Of a stretch of DNA of 64,000 nt, positions 25,621-33,445 are shown one piece after another. The translations under genes were made by a program, and so were the position numbers. How positions within the stretch are numbered: position 1 is the stretch's first letter; each line of letters starts with the position of its first letter. Origin of the DNA: Kitasatospora acidiphila. Its GTDB lineage: Bacteria; Actinomycetota; Actinomycetes; Streptomycetales; Streptomycetaceae. Under the pieces are notes generated by a model. That model had not been told where the DNA came from. It did no database searches and worked only from the letters and a program-made list of their open reading frames with translations. The DNA lies in the NCBI RefSeq assembly GCF_006636205.1, contig NZ_VIGB01000003.1, positions 7,194,501 through 7,258,500 of the forward strand, read 5' to 3'.

Positions 25621-28600
25621 AGCTGTCGACCGTTCCCCGATCTCGCTTGATGATGCCAATACTGTTCATTGAAAGTGCCTCGGACGTGACGTCAAGGGCC
25701 ATCACCCCGTCGCTCAGTCCGATCACGACCAGCCCGTCGACTTCCGCGATGGAGAGTGCTGGAGAACGAACGGGAATGACCCGCACCGCCTGCGGGTCGA
25801 ACGGGACCCAGAACCGAACCGTGCGGTCGTCACCTGCCGTCACCAGAAGGGTTCGCCCGTTCCTCACGATCGCCCTGACGGCCATGACTGGCGCCGTGTG
25901 GCCCTCGTGAACGAAGACCGCTTCACCGGTTTGCGGATCCCAAAGGCGAACGGTGCGGTCGTCGCCGACGGAGGCGAGCAGAGTGCGATCGTCCAACGGC
26001 ACGGCACACATGGCGGAGGCCTTGGCTAGGCCTTCGAAGGTCCATCGGACCTTGTCGGCCTCCACATCCCAGAGACGGATGACATGCCCGCCACCGTCCT
26101 TGGGGAGGCGCTCGCCTGCGGCCGCCAGCAGGGTACGCCCACGCGTCGAGAGCGCGCACAGTGCGCTGATCCATGTCGTTTCATTGTCCAGAGTGTGCAG
26201 TGGCTCGACACCATCGGGCTCCCACAAGTGAACCGAGCCTCCGTCACCCCCGGTAATCAGCACGGGTCGACCATCGAGAGACAGCGCACAGAGGGCGTTG
26301 ATCCCGCCGGGGGGCGTGAAGCGATGAAGTGGATCAGCCGCACCGGCGTCCTGAAGGTATGCCTCACGGGCATCGGCAGTGACAAGTAGGGTGCGGTCAC
26401 TCGTAGGGAGGGTGCAGAGGGATCTGATCGTCCGGTCTTGAGGATTCTCGACAGTGCGCTGCACGTCTCCAGACTCCGGATCCCACCACTGAACGCCGGT
26501 GTCCTGTCCGGCGGTCACCACCAGCGGTCGGCCCTTCACCGGGGCGGTGCACACTGCTGTCACGCGACCGGTAGGGCCATCGAGCCTGCCGGATACCGAA
26601 CCGGCCCCCGGATCCCAGACGCGAACCATGGAATCGTTACCGGCCGTCACGATCAGTGGGTCGCCAGCCACCGAGACGGCACAGGCTGCCAGAACCCGGC
26701 CACTATGCCCCTCAAGCTTGCCACGCGGCGCCCCGGTCCTCGGATCCCACATGCGGACCATGGAATCATCACCCGCGGTCACGATCAGCGGGCGGCCTTC
26801 TGTTGTGATGACGCATGCGGCATTGACCCAACCGTCGTGCCCTTCGAGTACATGTGCCGCTTCGCCGGACTTCGGATCCCATAGTCGTATCGTGGAGTCG
26901 GTCCCAGTCGTAACGAGCAACGTCCGGTCCTCAAGGTCGACGGCACATACTGCCAGCACTGGACCCGCATGCCCCTCTAGAGCTCCACGAAGTTCGCCGG
27001 ACTTCGGATCCCATAGGCGCACCACGGAGTCGTTGCCAGCGGTCACGAGAAGCAGGTGGCCTTCGATCGTGATGGTGCATGCGGTGTTGACCCAACTGCT
27101 GTGGCCCTTGAGGACATGTACTGCTTCGCCGGACTTCGGGTCCCACAGGCGAACGGTGGAGTCCTTTCCGGCAGTTGCGAGTAGTGTCCGGCCGGGCAGC
27201 TGAACCGTGTGCATGGCCCTGACCTCACCGGTGTGCCCCTCGAGGGTGCGCCGGACCACTCCGGACTCGGGATCCCGGAGACGAACCACCGAGTCGTGCC
27301 CGGCGGTTACGAGATGGAGTCGCCCGTCGACCGAGACGGCGCACAATGCCTGAGCCGAGCCCTCCAGGACTCGCAGTTGGTCTCCGGTATCGAGGTTCCA
27401 GAGACGGACGGTACCGTCGTTCGCGGCGCTGGCGAGAGTGGTGTGTCCGTGCGTCGGCAGTAGGCAGAGTGCGCTGATCCAGTCACCGTGACCCTCGAGA
27501 ACAGTCTCTTCCAAGTGCGGTGACCCGGCAGCCCAGACTGCCAGGTACGGCGCGCGAAGCCCGGAATCGCGATAACCCCGGCCGAGGCGTTCCCGTGTCT
27601 CCGTGACGCTGAAAAGGGCCGTGCGCTCTTCCGGCGTGGCGTCGAGCGCTTGCGGGGTCATGCGTAGCAATCGGCTGCGGTTGCGTCCTGCGGCCGTGGC
27701 CGAGGCCTTCGCGGCTGGTACCAGCCGACGAAGGTCGGCATGGAGGGCATAGACGTCGTCTTTGAGCAGAATGTCGATGACACCGCCGCGCGCTGCGTGG
27801 TCCGGCAACGAGCGGAGCAGGTAGTCGGGAGCACCTTCCCAACCCGCGTCGCTACCCACGTGCTGGAACGCTACAGCGATGGCACGTTCATCGGCGCTCG
27901 ACGCCTCGGCCGGGCATCGGGAGACGAGCGCATCATTCAGGGCTTGGTGGAACAGCCTGAAGGCGCTTGCGTTAGCGGCGCCCTCACTCGACTCGATCAG
28001 AAAGTTCGCCGCTGCGGATCGGGCGAATGCCCGCAAGCTGCCCAGACTAGGGGTGTGATGGGTCAGGGCTCCCACAGCGGTGCGCCATAGATCGAGCGTC
28101 AGCCCCGGGGACTCCGCGTAGGCCAGCGCGGTGAGGACGTCGCCAGCAGGAACGCCGTCCAGCCGGGGCAGGAAAGCGAGGTATGCCCGGAGTGCCGCGT
28201 CGACGGTCGGTGTGAACGAGATCGAGATCGGATCGACCGCGGCGCGGTCGTGCAGGCCGTGGGAGCGCGCGACCAGGCCGGCGATCAGGAAGTTGCATTG
28301 TGCGATTGTGGCGATCCGTTCGGCCACGGCCTCGGCTGCACGGCGCTCGCTGTATGGGCTGTCCGAGCGCTCGTCGCCGAGGAGCTGAAGGGTCGCCAGC
28401 GTGTAGGCAACCAAGTCCTCCTGCTCGAAGTACGCGGGGCTGTCGAGGTCCAGGACTTCGAGGGCGCTGCCGAACGGCACGATGAGGTCTCCCTCGCCGT
28501 CCACACGCCGGCTACCAACCACCACCCGCACGCCGAGGTCGGCACACGTCTCCGCCAGGGGGATCGCGACGGCTCTCAAGATGGCCCGCGCATCGTCGGG

Positions 28601-29752
28601 CGTCGCAGCTTCGTCGAGAGCGTCAACCACGACCGCGAAGGTGCCCGGAGGCCTCCCGCCCAGCGCAGACCTCACGAGAACAGGCAACTCGTCAACGTCG
28701 CTCGGTAGTGCGGCGGAGGCGGCAGAGGCGACCTCACAGGCGATGTCCAGTGCCGTCTTGCCCTTGGCGTGGATCGCGCAGGCGACGGCTCCCTCCGGTG
28801 CTCGGAGCGCATCGTCCTCGGGTGGGAGGGTCGCCGCGATCCGCTGATCAGCGGTCGTGACGATCCGGCCCAGCACCGCGGATTTCCCGACCCCGGGGGA
28901 GCCGGTTACCACCAGGACCTGTCGACGGTCTCCGGCCGAGCGGGTGATCCAGTCGATGATCGTGGTCAGCGCCGCCACACGGCCACGGAACCGGAAACCC
29001 CGCTCGGCGTCCGTACTGACACCGCGGGCACGGGGACGCCAGTGCCGACCTGCTTCGGGATCTTCGGTGAGTGTCCAGCCCCATTCGGACAGCGCAGCGT
29101 CGCCCGCGTCCTCGACGGCCCAATCGGTGAGCAGTTGAAGTTTTTCATCCGGCAGGTAGTCGGCGATGGCCCACATACTCAACGCCCGGGCCTCATCGGT
29201 GCTGGGCCGCGCCTGCCCCACGATGCCAACGACAGCCTGATGAGCCGCCGACCAGAGCGCGGCTCCGCTGTCGCCATGATCGAGGCGGCGGCCGCTGCTG
29301 TTCAGGCGGACCCAGCCGTAGGAAATCGACTCACCGATTCGTCCTTCTGACGAGTCTCCCAGGTCGTCGGGGAAGCCGAAAGACCACCAGGAACCGCCGA
29401 CGAGATCACTCGGTTTCGGTCTACGCAACGGCGCGGCGAACTCCTCAGCCACCGGCTCCTCGAGGACCAGGAGTGCGACGTCCTTCACTTTTCGGGCAGC
29501 CGGATCGGGAGCCACTGCCCGTACGACCTTGATCCGCCGGTGCATCAGCTCGTCGGCTTTCGGGAACGCTACCCACAGCTGAGCGGGTTGGCCGTGCTGC
29601 GGGAAGACCACGTGAGCGCAGGTAAGCACTCGGTAGGCGTCGACGAGGACTCCCGAGCCGACCGGTTGGTCGCCATCGAGTCCGGACTTGTGGACGGCCG
29701 CTACCCAACTGTCCATCCGCGGTCGGCGGTTGTCCTGGGGAGCCATGCTCAT
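25610..29752 (-). CDS. Trypsin-like protease / STAND NTPase / WD40-repeat effector
   Basis: A 1380-aa three-part protein. Residues 1-~200 are a trypsin-like protease with all catalytic residues: H47 in LTCAHVV, D91 in DVALLVLEE, S162 in HGDSGAALW. Residues ~250-650 are a STAND/NACHT-type NTPase: Walker A GSPGVGKS (284-291), Walker B VVVDALDEA (374-382). Residues ~690-1370 hold about 14 WD40 repeats (DSTVRLWDPKSGE type), enough for two propellers. Such proteins are predicted sensors that turn on a protease when the propeller binds a trigger. ATG 29752 overlaps the upstream stop (ATGA), and its own end overlaps the Z1 start by 11 bases. Confidence 0.88.
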   Translation of the reverse strand: MSMAPQDNRRPRMDSWVAAVHKSGLDGDQPVGSGVLVDAYRVLTCAHVVFPQHGQPAQLWVAFPKADELMHRRIKVVRAVAPDPAARKVKDVALLVLEEPVAEEFAAPLRRPKPSDLVGGSWWSFGFPDDLGDSSEGRIGESISYGWVRLNSSGRRLDHGDSGAALWSAAHQAVVGIVGQARPSTDEARALSMWAIADYLPDEKLQLLTDWAVEDAGDAALSEWGWTLTEDPEAGRHWRPRARGVSTDAERGFRFRGRVAALTTIIDWITRSAGDRRQVLVVTGSPGVGKSAVLGRIVTTADQRIAATLPPEDDALRAPEGAVACAIHAKGKTALDIACEVASAASAALPSDVDELPVLVRSALGGRPPGTFAVVVDALDEAATPDDARAILRAVAIPLAETCADLGVRVVVGSRRVDGEGDLIVPFGSALEVLDLDSPAYFEQEDLVAYTLATLQLLGDERSDSPYSERRAAEAVAERIATIAQCNFLIAGLVARSHGLHDRAAVDPISISFTPTVDAALRAYLAFLPRLDGVPAGDVLTALAYAESPGLTLDLWRTAVGALTHHTPSLGSLRAFARSAAANFLIESSEGAANASAFRLFHQALNDALVSRCPAEASSADERAIAVAFQHVGSDAGWEGAPDYLLRSLPDHAARGGVIDILLKDDVYALHADLRRLVPAAKASATAAGRNRSRLLRMTPQALDATPEERTALFSVTETRERLGRGYRDSGLRAPYLAVWAAGSPHLEETVLEGHGDWISALCLLPTHGHTTLASAANDGTVRLWNLDTGDQLRVLEGSAQALCAVSVDGRLHLVTAGHDSVVRLRDPESGVVRRTLEGHTGEVRAMHTVQLPGRTLLATAGKDSTVRLWDPKSGEAVHVLKGHSSWVNTACTITIEGHLLLVTAGNDSVVRLWDPKSGELRGALEGHAGPVLAVCAVDLEDRTLLVTTGTDSTIRLWDPKSGEAAHVLEGHDGWVNAACVITTEGRPLIVTAGDDSMVRMWDPRTGAPRGKLEGHSGRVLAACAVSVAGDPLIVTAGNDSMVRVWDPGAGSVSGRLDGPTGRVTAVCTAPVKGRPLVVTAGQDTGVQWWDPESGDVQRTVENPQDRTIRSLCTLPTSDRTLLVTADAREAYLQDAGAADPLHRFTPPGGINALCALSLDGRPVLITGGDGGSVHLWEPDGVEPLHTLDNETTWISALCALSTRGRTLLAAAGERLPKDGGGHVIRLWDVEADKVRWTFEGLAKASAMCAVPLDDRTLLASVGDDRTVRLWDPQTGEAVFVHEGHTAPVMAVRAIVRNGRTLLVTAGDDRTVRFWVPFDPQAVRVIPVRSPALSIAEVDGLVVIGLSDGVMALDVTSEALSMNSIGIIKRDRGTVDSYDR
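26470..27480 (-). repeat. Near-identical WD40 blades with a two-blade period
   Basis: Within the effector gene, blades 3-7 repeat about every 126 bases, and alternate blades are most alike: blades 4 and 6 start with WVNTACTITIEG / WVNAACVITTEG lead-ins, while 3, 5 and 7 share shorter features, so the unit of duplication seems to be two blades (~252 bases). DPKSGE recurs in several. Such young internal duplication is typical of diversifying recognition propellers. Confidence 0.65.
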
Positions 29753-30081
29753 TCCTGACCGCCGGCCTCGTCTCCTGTTTGGTCGCTGCCCGGTCGCCAT
29801 ATGAGCTTCACACCGAAGTTGGCCTCTGTGGCGGCCTTGGCGACCACCCAGTTGGTTGAGCCGTTCACCTTGATGCCGAAGGAGACCTCGACCTCCGACG
29901 GTCGAAGCCTCACGGCTTGGTCCAGGACAGCTCGCGCGGCTTCTACAGCCGGCCACACGGAATCGCGGACCCGGCCGAGGATCTGCTCGGCACCGACCTG
30001 CTGGTACCCATCCGTCGGTTCGATCTCGAAGTGCACCACCGTGCCCGAATCCAGCTCGTATGACACCACCTGAGACGCCAC
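29749..30081 (-). CDS. Trypsin-co-occurring domain 1 (Trypco1)-like protein
   Basis: A 110-aa protein (SYELDSGTVVHFEIEPT, then RPSEVEVSFGIKVNGSTNWVVAKAATEANFGVKLIW) of the CU044_2847/Trypco1 type, which is found beside trypsin-like conflict proteins. GTG 30081 is chosen for the AGAGGGGGG site four bases upstream; an ATG at 30126 would add an unlikely leader. Its stop overlaps the start of the protease-STAND gene (ATGA), matching the expected partner. It is likely a regulator or activator of that protease. It is the first gene of the long minus-strand operon. Confidence 0.78.
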   Translation of the reverse strand: MASQVVSYELDSGTVVHFEIEPTDGYQQVGAEQILGRVRDSVWPAVEAARAVLDQAVRLRPSEVEVSFGIKVNGSTNWVVAKAATEANFGVKLIWRPGSDQTGDEAGGQE

Positions 30082-30357
30082 GGGCCCCCCTCTGCTAGCT
30101 CTCTGCTGCGAAGACGTTACAGGCAACGCCGGGGTTGTGAAGAACCGATGGTGTGTTCGGCTTCGCTGCAGGGGACGTTTCGCTCTGAACGTACCTCTCG
30201 ATGGTGTTTAGGTCGGGGCTGCGGCCTCTCATGCGCAGCAGGAGGGGTAGATGGTGCCGTGCCGCAGCTTGAGGTCGACATCGGCGGTTAACGCCGAAGC
30301 CCGACGGGTCCGTATCGTCGGAGTCGGAAGGTATTCGCGGTAGTCGAGGGATGGCCG
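30082..30357. promoter_or_regulatory. Divergent promoter region of the defence island
   Basis: This 276-base gap separates the minus-strand defence operon from the plus-strand Vsr gene and must hold both promoters. An imperfect palindrome TCGGCG-GTTAA-CGCCGA at 30281-30297 is a possible operator. No gene is seen. Confidence 0.4.
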
Positions 30358-31143
30358 GTGACGGTGAAGATCACGAGCGGGTCGTCGAAAGCGCCCGTGT
30401 CCGACCGCTCCTGGCGTCCGCGCCCGGGACTCGACAGAGCGCAGCGATCACGGGAGCAGGACCGTGCGGCCGGTGGCCCCGAGCGGCGTCTCGTGGATGC
30501 CGGCGGCGGGCGCTTCCGGCCGGCAACCGTCGAGTTGAAGGTGGCCAGTCGCACCGGACGCGTCACGGCCGTGCTCCGGTGGTCCGTCGACGGCCGAGCG
30601 ACTCGCGTACCGCTCGGAGAGGTCGATCAGCCCACTCGTGCCGCAAACCTGAGGGACGGGTGGCGGCTGGCGGAGGCGTCCGGGCTTGTCGCGAAGGTGC
30701 CGGCAGCTGAGGGCTCGTGGGCGTCGTCGGCCGGGACCCGGAAGTCGATGCGGGGGAACAAAGGGAAAGACACCAAGCCAGAGCTGCGGCTTCGATCGCT
30801 CCTGCATCGAGAAGGACTCCGGTACCGGGTTTCGACTCGGCCGGTGCCAACACTCCGTCGTACGGCGGACATCGTCTTCCCGAAGGTGAAGGTGGCAGTC
30901 TTCGTAGACGGTTGCTACTGGCACGGGTGCGCCGAGCACCGGACCATACCCGCGACGAACCGTGACTTCTGGTTGCAGAAGATCGAGGGGAATCGAGCCC
31001 GGGATGCCGAGACGGTTCGGTTGCTCGAGGAGGCAGGTTGGAAGGTGCTTCGGGTGTGGGAGCACGTGGCGGTGGAGGACGCCGCTCGCCTGGTCATCGA
31101 GCTCGTCAAGAGTGCACGGCAGTCCGACGCTTCGGGCAAGTGA
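30358..31143 (+). CDS. vsr: Vsr-like (very short patch repair) endonuclease with N-terminal extension
   Basis: A 261-aa protein. The C-terminal ~140 residues are a Vsr nuclease: RGNKGKDTKPELRLRSLLH, the catalytic Asp strand TADIVFPKVKVAVFVDGC, then YWHGC, and RDAETVRLLEEAGWKVLRVWEH. Residues 1-~120 form an extra domain (AVLRWSVDGRATRVPLGEVD, TRAANLRDGWRLA) that may be a DNA-binding or target domain. Vsr proteins nick T:G mismatches produced by deamination of 5-methylcytosine, so it fits beside the Dcm gene; in defence islands they may also act as the cleaving subunit. GTG 30358 has GAGGG upstream. Convergent with the next gene, two bases apart. Confidence 0.82.
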   Translation: MTVKITSGSSKAPVSDRSWRPRPGLDRAQRSREQDRAAGGPERRLVDAGGGRFRPATVELKVASRTGRVTAVLRWSVDGRATRVPLGEVDQPTRAANLRDGWRLAEASGLVAKVPAAEGSWASSAGTRKSMRGNKGKDTKPELRLRSLLHREGLRYRVSTRPVPTLRRTADIVFPKVKVAVFVDGCYWHGCAEHRTIPATNRDFWLQKIEGNRARDAETVRLLEEAGWKVLRVWEHVAVEDAARLVIELVKSARQSDASGK

Positions 31144-31144
31144 T

Positions 31145-31641
31145 TCAGAGGCCGAACTCCGGGATGGCGACGGGCCCTCGGGGAGGCGGCAGGAGATCCA
31201 CTTGCCGAAGGGGGTGCGGGTGATGGTCCAGTCGGGGGCGAGGGCGTCGAGGATCCAGAGGCCGCGGCCCGTTTCGTGGTCGGCGTTGTCGGGGGAGCGG
31301 CGGCGCTTGCGGGGGATGGTGGTGGCGAGGGGGTCGTGGACGTCGACTTCGGTGTGGTCGGCGGTGATCGCGACGCGCACGATCACCGGGGCCGAATCGC
31401 CGCACTGGCGGACGACGTTGCCGATCAGCTCAGTGACCACGAGGTTGATGTGATCGGTGTGGCCGGGGTCCGTGCCAGCCCTGGTCGCGACCTTGGCCAC
31501 GCAGCGGCGAAGCGCTCGAAGGCGCTGTTGGCTGGTGCTCATGTGCAGGGTGAAGAAGTCCGCGCCGGTGACGAGGTAGTAGCCGGGGTCGGTGGTGTCC
31601 GGCGCCGAGGTGGGCGAGTCGACGCAACGGATGGTGTGCAT
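31145..31641 (-). pseudogene. RsbW-like ATP-binding protein, single-base frameshift near C-terminus
   Basis: A ~165-aa stand-alone GHKL protein: N-box VVTELIGNVVRQ, G1 VHDPLATT, G2 HETGRGLWILDALAPDW. In the given sequence the frame runs on through the whole Vsr gene. One extra base in GGGCCC at 31172-31177 would give the ending LPEGPVAIPEFGL and a stop at 31145, exactly abutting the convergent Vsr gene, a far more sensible end. ATG 31641 with GGAG upstream starts the conserved part; codons further up are not conserved-looking. Divergent from the XRE regulator, a common Streptomyces arrangement. Confidence 0.7.
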
Positions 31642-31834
31642 GGGCGTGCTCCGCTCGAAAGGGCCGCTGTCGCAAAGGGGGGTGAGGGTCCAAGGCGGGA
31701 TGCGGACAGCGACATGTGGAACTCGGTGCGCTTGGTCTATTACGCACTGCGATCGTGAGACAGCATGAGCGGCCGATGGGGCTCGGGGGAAATATTCCCG
31801 GGCTAAGTCACCCAAAGGAGTTACCTGGGGCGTT

Positions 31835-31859
31835 GTCTGACATCTCCGTCATGTCAGAC
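31835..31859. promoter_or_regulatory. Inverted repeat just upstream of the XRE gene (probable operator)
   Basis: A perfect 9-bp inverted repeat, GTCTGACAT / ATGTCAGAC, with a 7-base spacer ends nine bases before the XRE start codon. It could be the autoregulatory site. No ribosome-binding site is visible between it and the ATG, so the transcript may be leaderless. Confidence 0.6.
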
Positions 31860-31867
31860 TCTCCCGC

Positions 31868-32737
31868 ATGGCGCGGAAAAAGTTCCTGGTGCCCCAGTCG
31901 GTGTACCGCCGTCAGCTGTCCAGCAGGCTCAGCGAGTTGAGGGAGCTTGATGGGCGGACGCTCGCCGAGGTCGCCCAAGTGATCGAGATACGGCAGGGCT
32001 CGCTGAGCCGGATCGAGAACGGCGATCGCGGTACGACACCCATCGTGGTCAGGGCTTTGCTCGACTGCTACGGGATCAGCGACGCGCAGGCCCGCGAGGA
32101 GCTGCTCGACCTCGTCCGGGCCGACCAGGCGCAGCGTCAACCCTGGTGGCGCAAGCACTCGGCCGTCATCAACACCACCCAGTACGGCGGCTACTTGGCG
32201 CTTGAGGACAGTGCCATTTCGGTGAGAACGTATGGCGCGATGCTCGTTCCGGGCCTCTTGCAGACTCGGGAGTACGCCCACCTCGTGATCACTGAGATGC
32301 GTCCCGATCTGACTGAGCGTCAAGTGGTCGAGCTGGTCGAGGTTCGCATGAGACGCCAGCAGGAACGGGTGGCGAAGGGCCTGAAGATGTGGGCAGTGAT
32401 CGACGAGGCGGCACTCGCGCGTCTCAGCGGATCACCAGACATCCTCGGTGGGCAGCTCGAACATCTGCTGGCCATCAAGCCGCCAATGAACGTGACGGTC
32501 CAGCTGCTGCCGTTCCCGGCCGGGATCCACCCGGGTCAGTACGGATCGTTCATTCACATGGAGTTCGCCGCGCCCAACCCGGATGTGGTGTGGGTGGAGA
32601 GCCTGACCAACTCGGTGTGCTTCGAGGACGAGGGAGACGTTGACCGATACGCCGAAGCGTTCGACCATCTGAGGGCCCGCGCTCTCGGTCCTCCGCAGAG
32701 CCGAACCAGACTTCGGAGCATGCTCAAGGAGCTGTAA
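31868..32737 (+). CDS. XRE-family regulator with DUF5753 domain
   Basis: A 289-aa protein: an N-terminal helix-turn-helix (LRELDGRTLAEVAQVIEIRQ, GSLSRIENGDRG) and a DUF5753 domain (YGAMLVPGLLQTREYAHLVI, LLPFPAGIHPGQYGSF). This is the Scr1/WhiJ-type regulator class that is expressed with a small DUF397 partner and in some cases controls development or works like an antitoxin pair. It is followed directly by its DUF397 gene. The perfect inverted repeat just upstream suggests autoregulation. Confidence 0.92.
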   Translation: MARKKFLVPQSVYRRQLSSRLSELRELDGRTLAEVAQVIEIRQGSLSRIENGDRGTTPIVVRALLDCYGISDAQAREELLDLVRADQAQRQPWWRKHSAVINTTQYGGYLALEDSAISVRTYGAMLVPGLLQTREYAHLVITEMRPDLTERQVVELVEVRMRRQQERVAKGLKMWAVIDEAALARLSGSPDILGGQLEHLLAIKPPMNVTVQLLPFPAGIHPGQYGSFIHMEFAAPNPDVVWVESLTNSVCFEDEGDVDRYAEAFDHLRARALGPPQSRTRLRSMLKEL

Positions 32738-32962
32738 GTGTCCAAGCCCAACCCCGCCGACCTCGACTTCTCCGATGCCGTCTGGGAGAAGTCCCCGTTC
32801 AGCGACGGAGGGAACGACTGCGTGGAGTTCGCCGCGATCGGGTCCTTCATAGCCGTCCGTGACTCCAAGAACCCCGAACAGGCGCCGCTCGTCTACACCC
32901 GCGGCGAGATCCGCGCCATGATCCTCGGCGCGAAGGCGGGTGTGTTCGACCACCTCGTTTGA
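32738..32962 (+). CDS. DUF397 domain protein
   Basis: A 74-aa protein with the typical DUF397 pattern: WEKSPFSDGGNDCVEFA, then FIAVRDSKNPEQ and a C-terminal helix ending in GVFDHLV. GTG 32738 follows directly on the TAA of the regulator gene with no gap. These small proteins pair with DUF5753 regulators and are thought to modulate or be released by them. Confidence 0.93.
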   Translation: MSKPNPADLDFSDAVWEKSPFSDGGNDCVEFAAIGSFIAVRDSKNPEQAPLVYTRGEIRAMILGAKAGVFDHLV

Positions 32963-33024
32963 CGCCGGGCGAACGATCCGGGTCGGTCTCAGCTCGTGGC
33001 GAGGCCGGCCTCCCCGTGCCCGGG

Positions 33025-33306
33025 TCAGCTCTCGTAGTGGCTCGGGGGGAAGTCCGGGCGGTCCTTGCGGTGGGTGTGGGGGGCGCTCTGGACTTCGCCC
33101 TCGGCTACCTCGCGGTCGAGTTCGGTGGCCTCGTTCTGGTAGTCGGCGTCGGGGTTGTCGGGGGCGGTGGGGAGGCCGGCATCCTCGCGGTCGGTTTCGG
33201 TGCGCTGGTCGAGTTCTTCCTCGTCCGGGCGGCGGGGCATGCCGCGGGGGTGGCCGGTGTCGGGGTTGCCCTCGATCTGCTTGTTGGACTTGTGGTGGTG
33301 GGCCAT
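33025..33306 (-). CDS. Small acidic hydrophilic protein
   Basis: A 93-aa protein rich in Asp, Glu, Pro and Arg with no hydrophobic core (MAHHHKSNKQIEGNPDTG at the start, HYES at the end), so probably disordered. ATG 33306 has GAGGTGA close upstream; a start at 33345 would include that site. It is convergent with DUF397 and divergent from the oxidoreductase gene. I do not recognise a function; codon third positions look like those of real genes. Confidence 0.55.
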   Translation of the reverse strand: MAHHHKSNKQIEGNPDTGHPRGMPRRPDEEELDQRTETDREDAGLPTAPDNPDADYQNEATELDREVAEGEVQSAPHTHRKDRPDFPPSHYES

Positions 33307-33445
33307 GACGGTCACCTCGGGTGTGTAGGGCCTCTCTCCACTCAAACGTGCTGGTGGGGGGCCCGCAAGCGGGCGAGTCGCGTGGCAGGGGGTGGGGGAG
33401 CCGCTTAGCCTGGCCGGGGGTCCGCACGGCCGAAGGGTGAGTGTT

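Noticed and set aside
26470..27480. CRISPR-like array
   Set aside because: The regular ~126-base period encodes WD40 blades in frame; units are coding, lack spacers, and no cas genes are present.
16094..31143. DISARM, BREX or a classical type II system
   Set aside because: No DrmA/DrmB, PglZ or BrxC-like protein is seen; Z1, GHKL and DUF4420-like components point to the predicted Z1/paraMORC group.
31145..31815. A 455-codon ATP-binding protein running through the Vsr gene
   Set aside because: The C-terminal 220 codons are antisense to vsr; a one-base correction gives a normal end at 31145.
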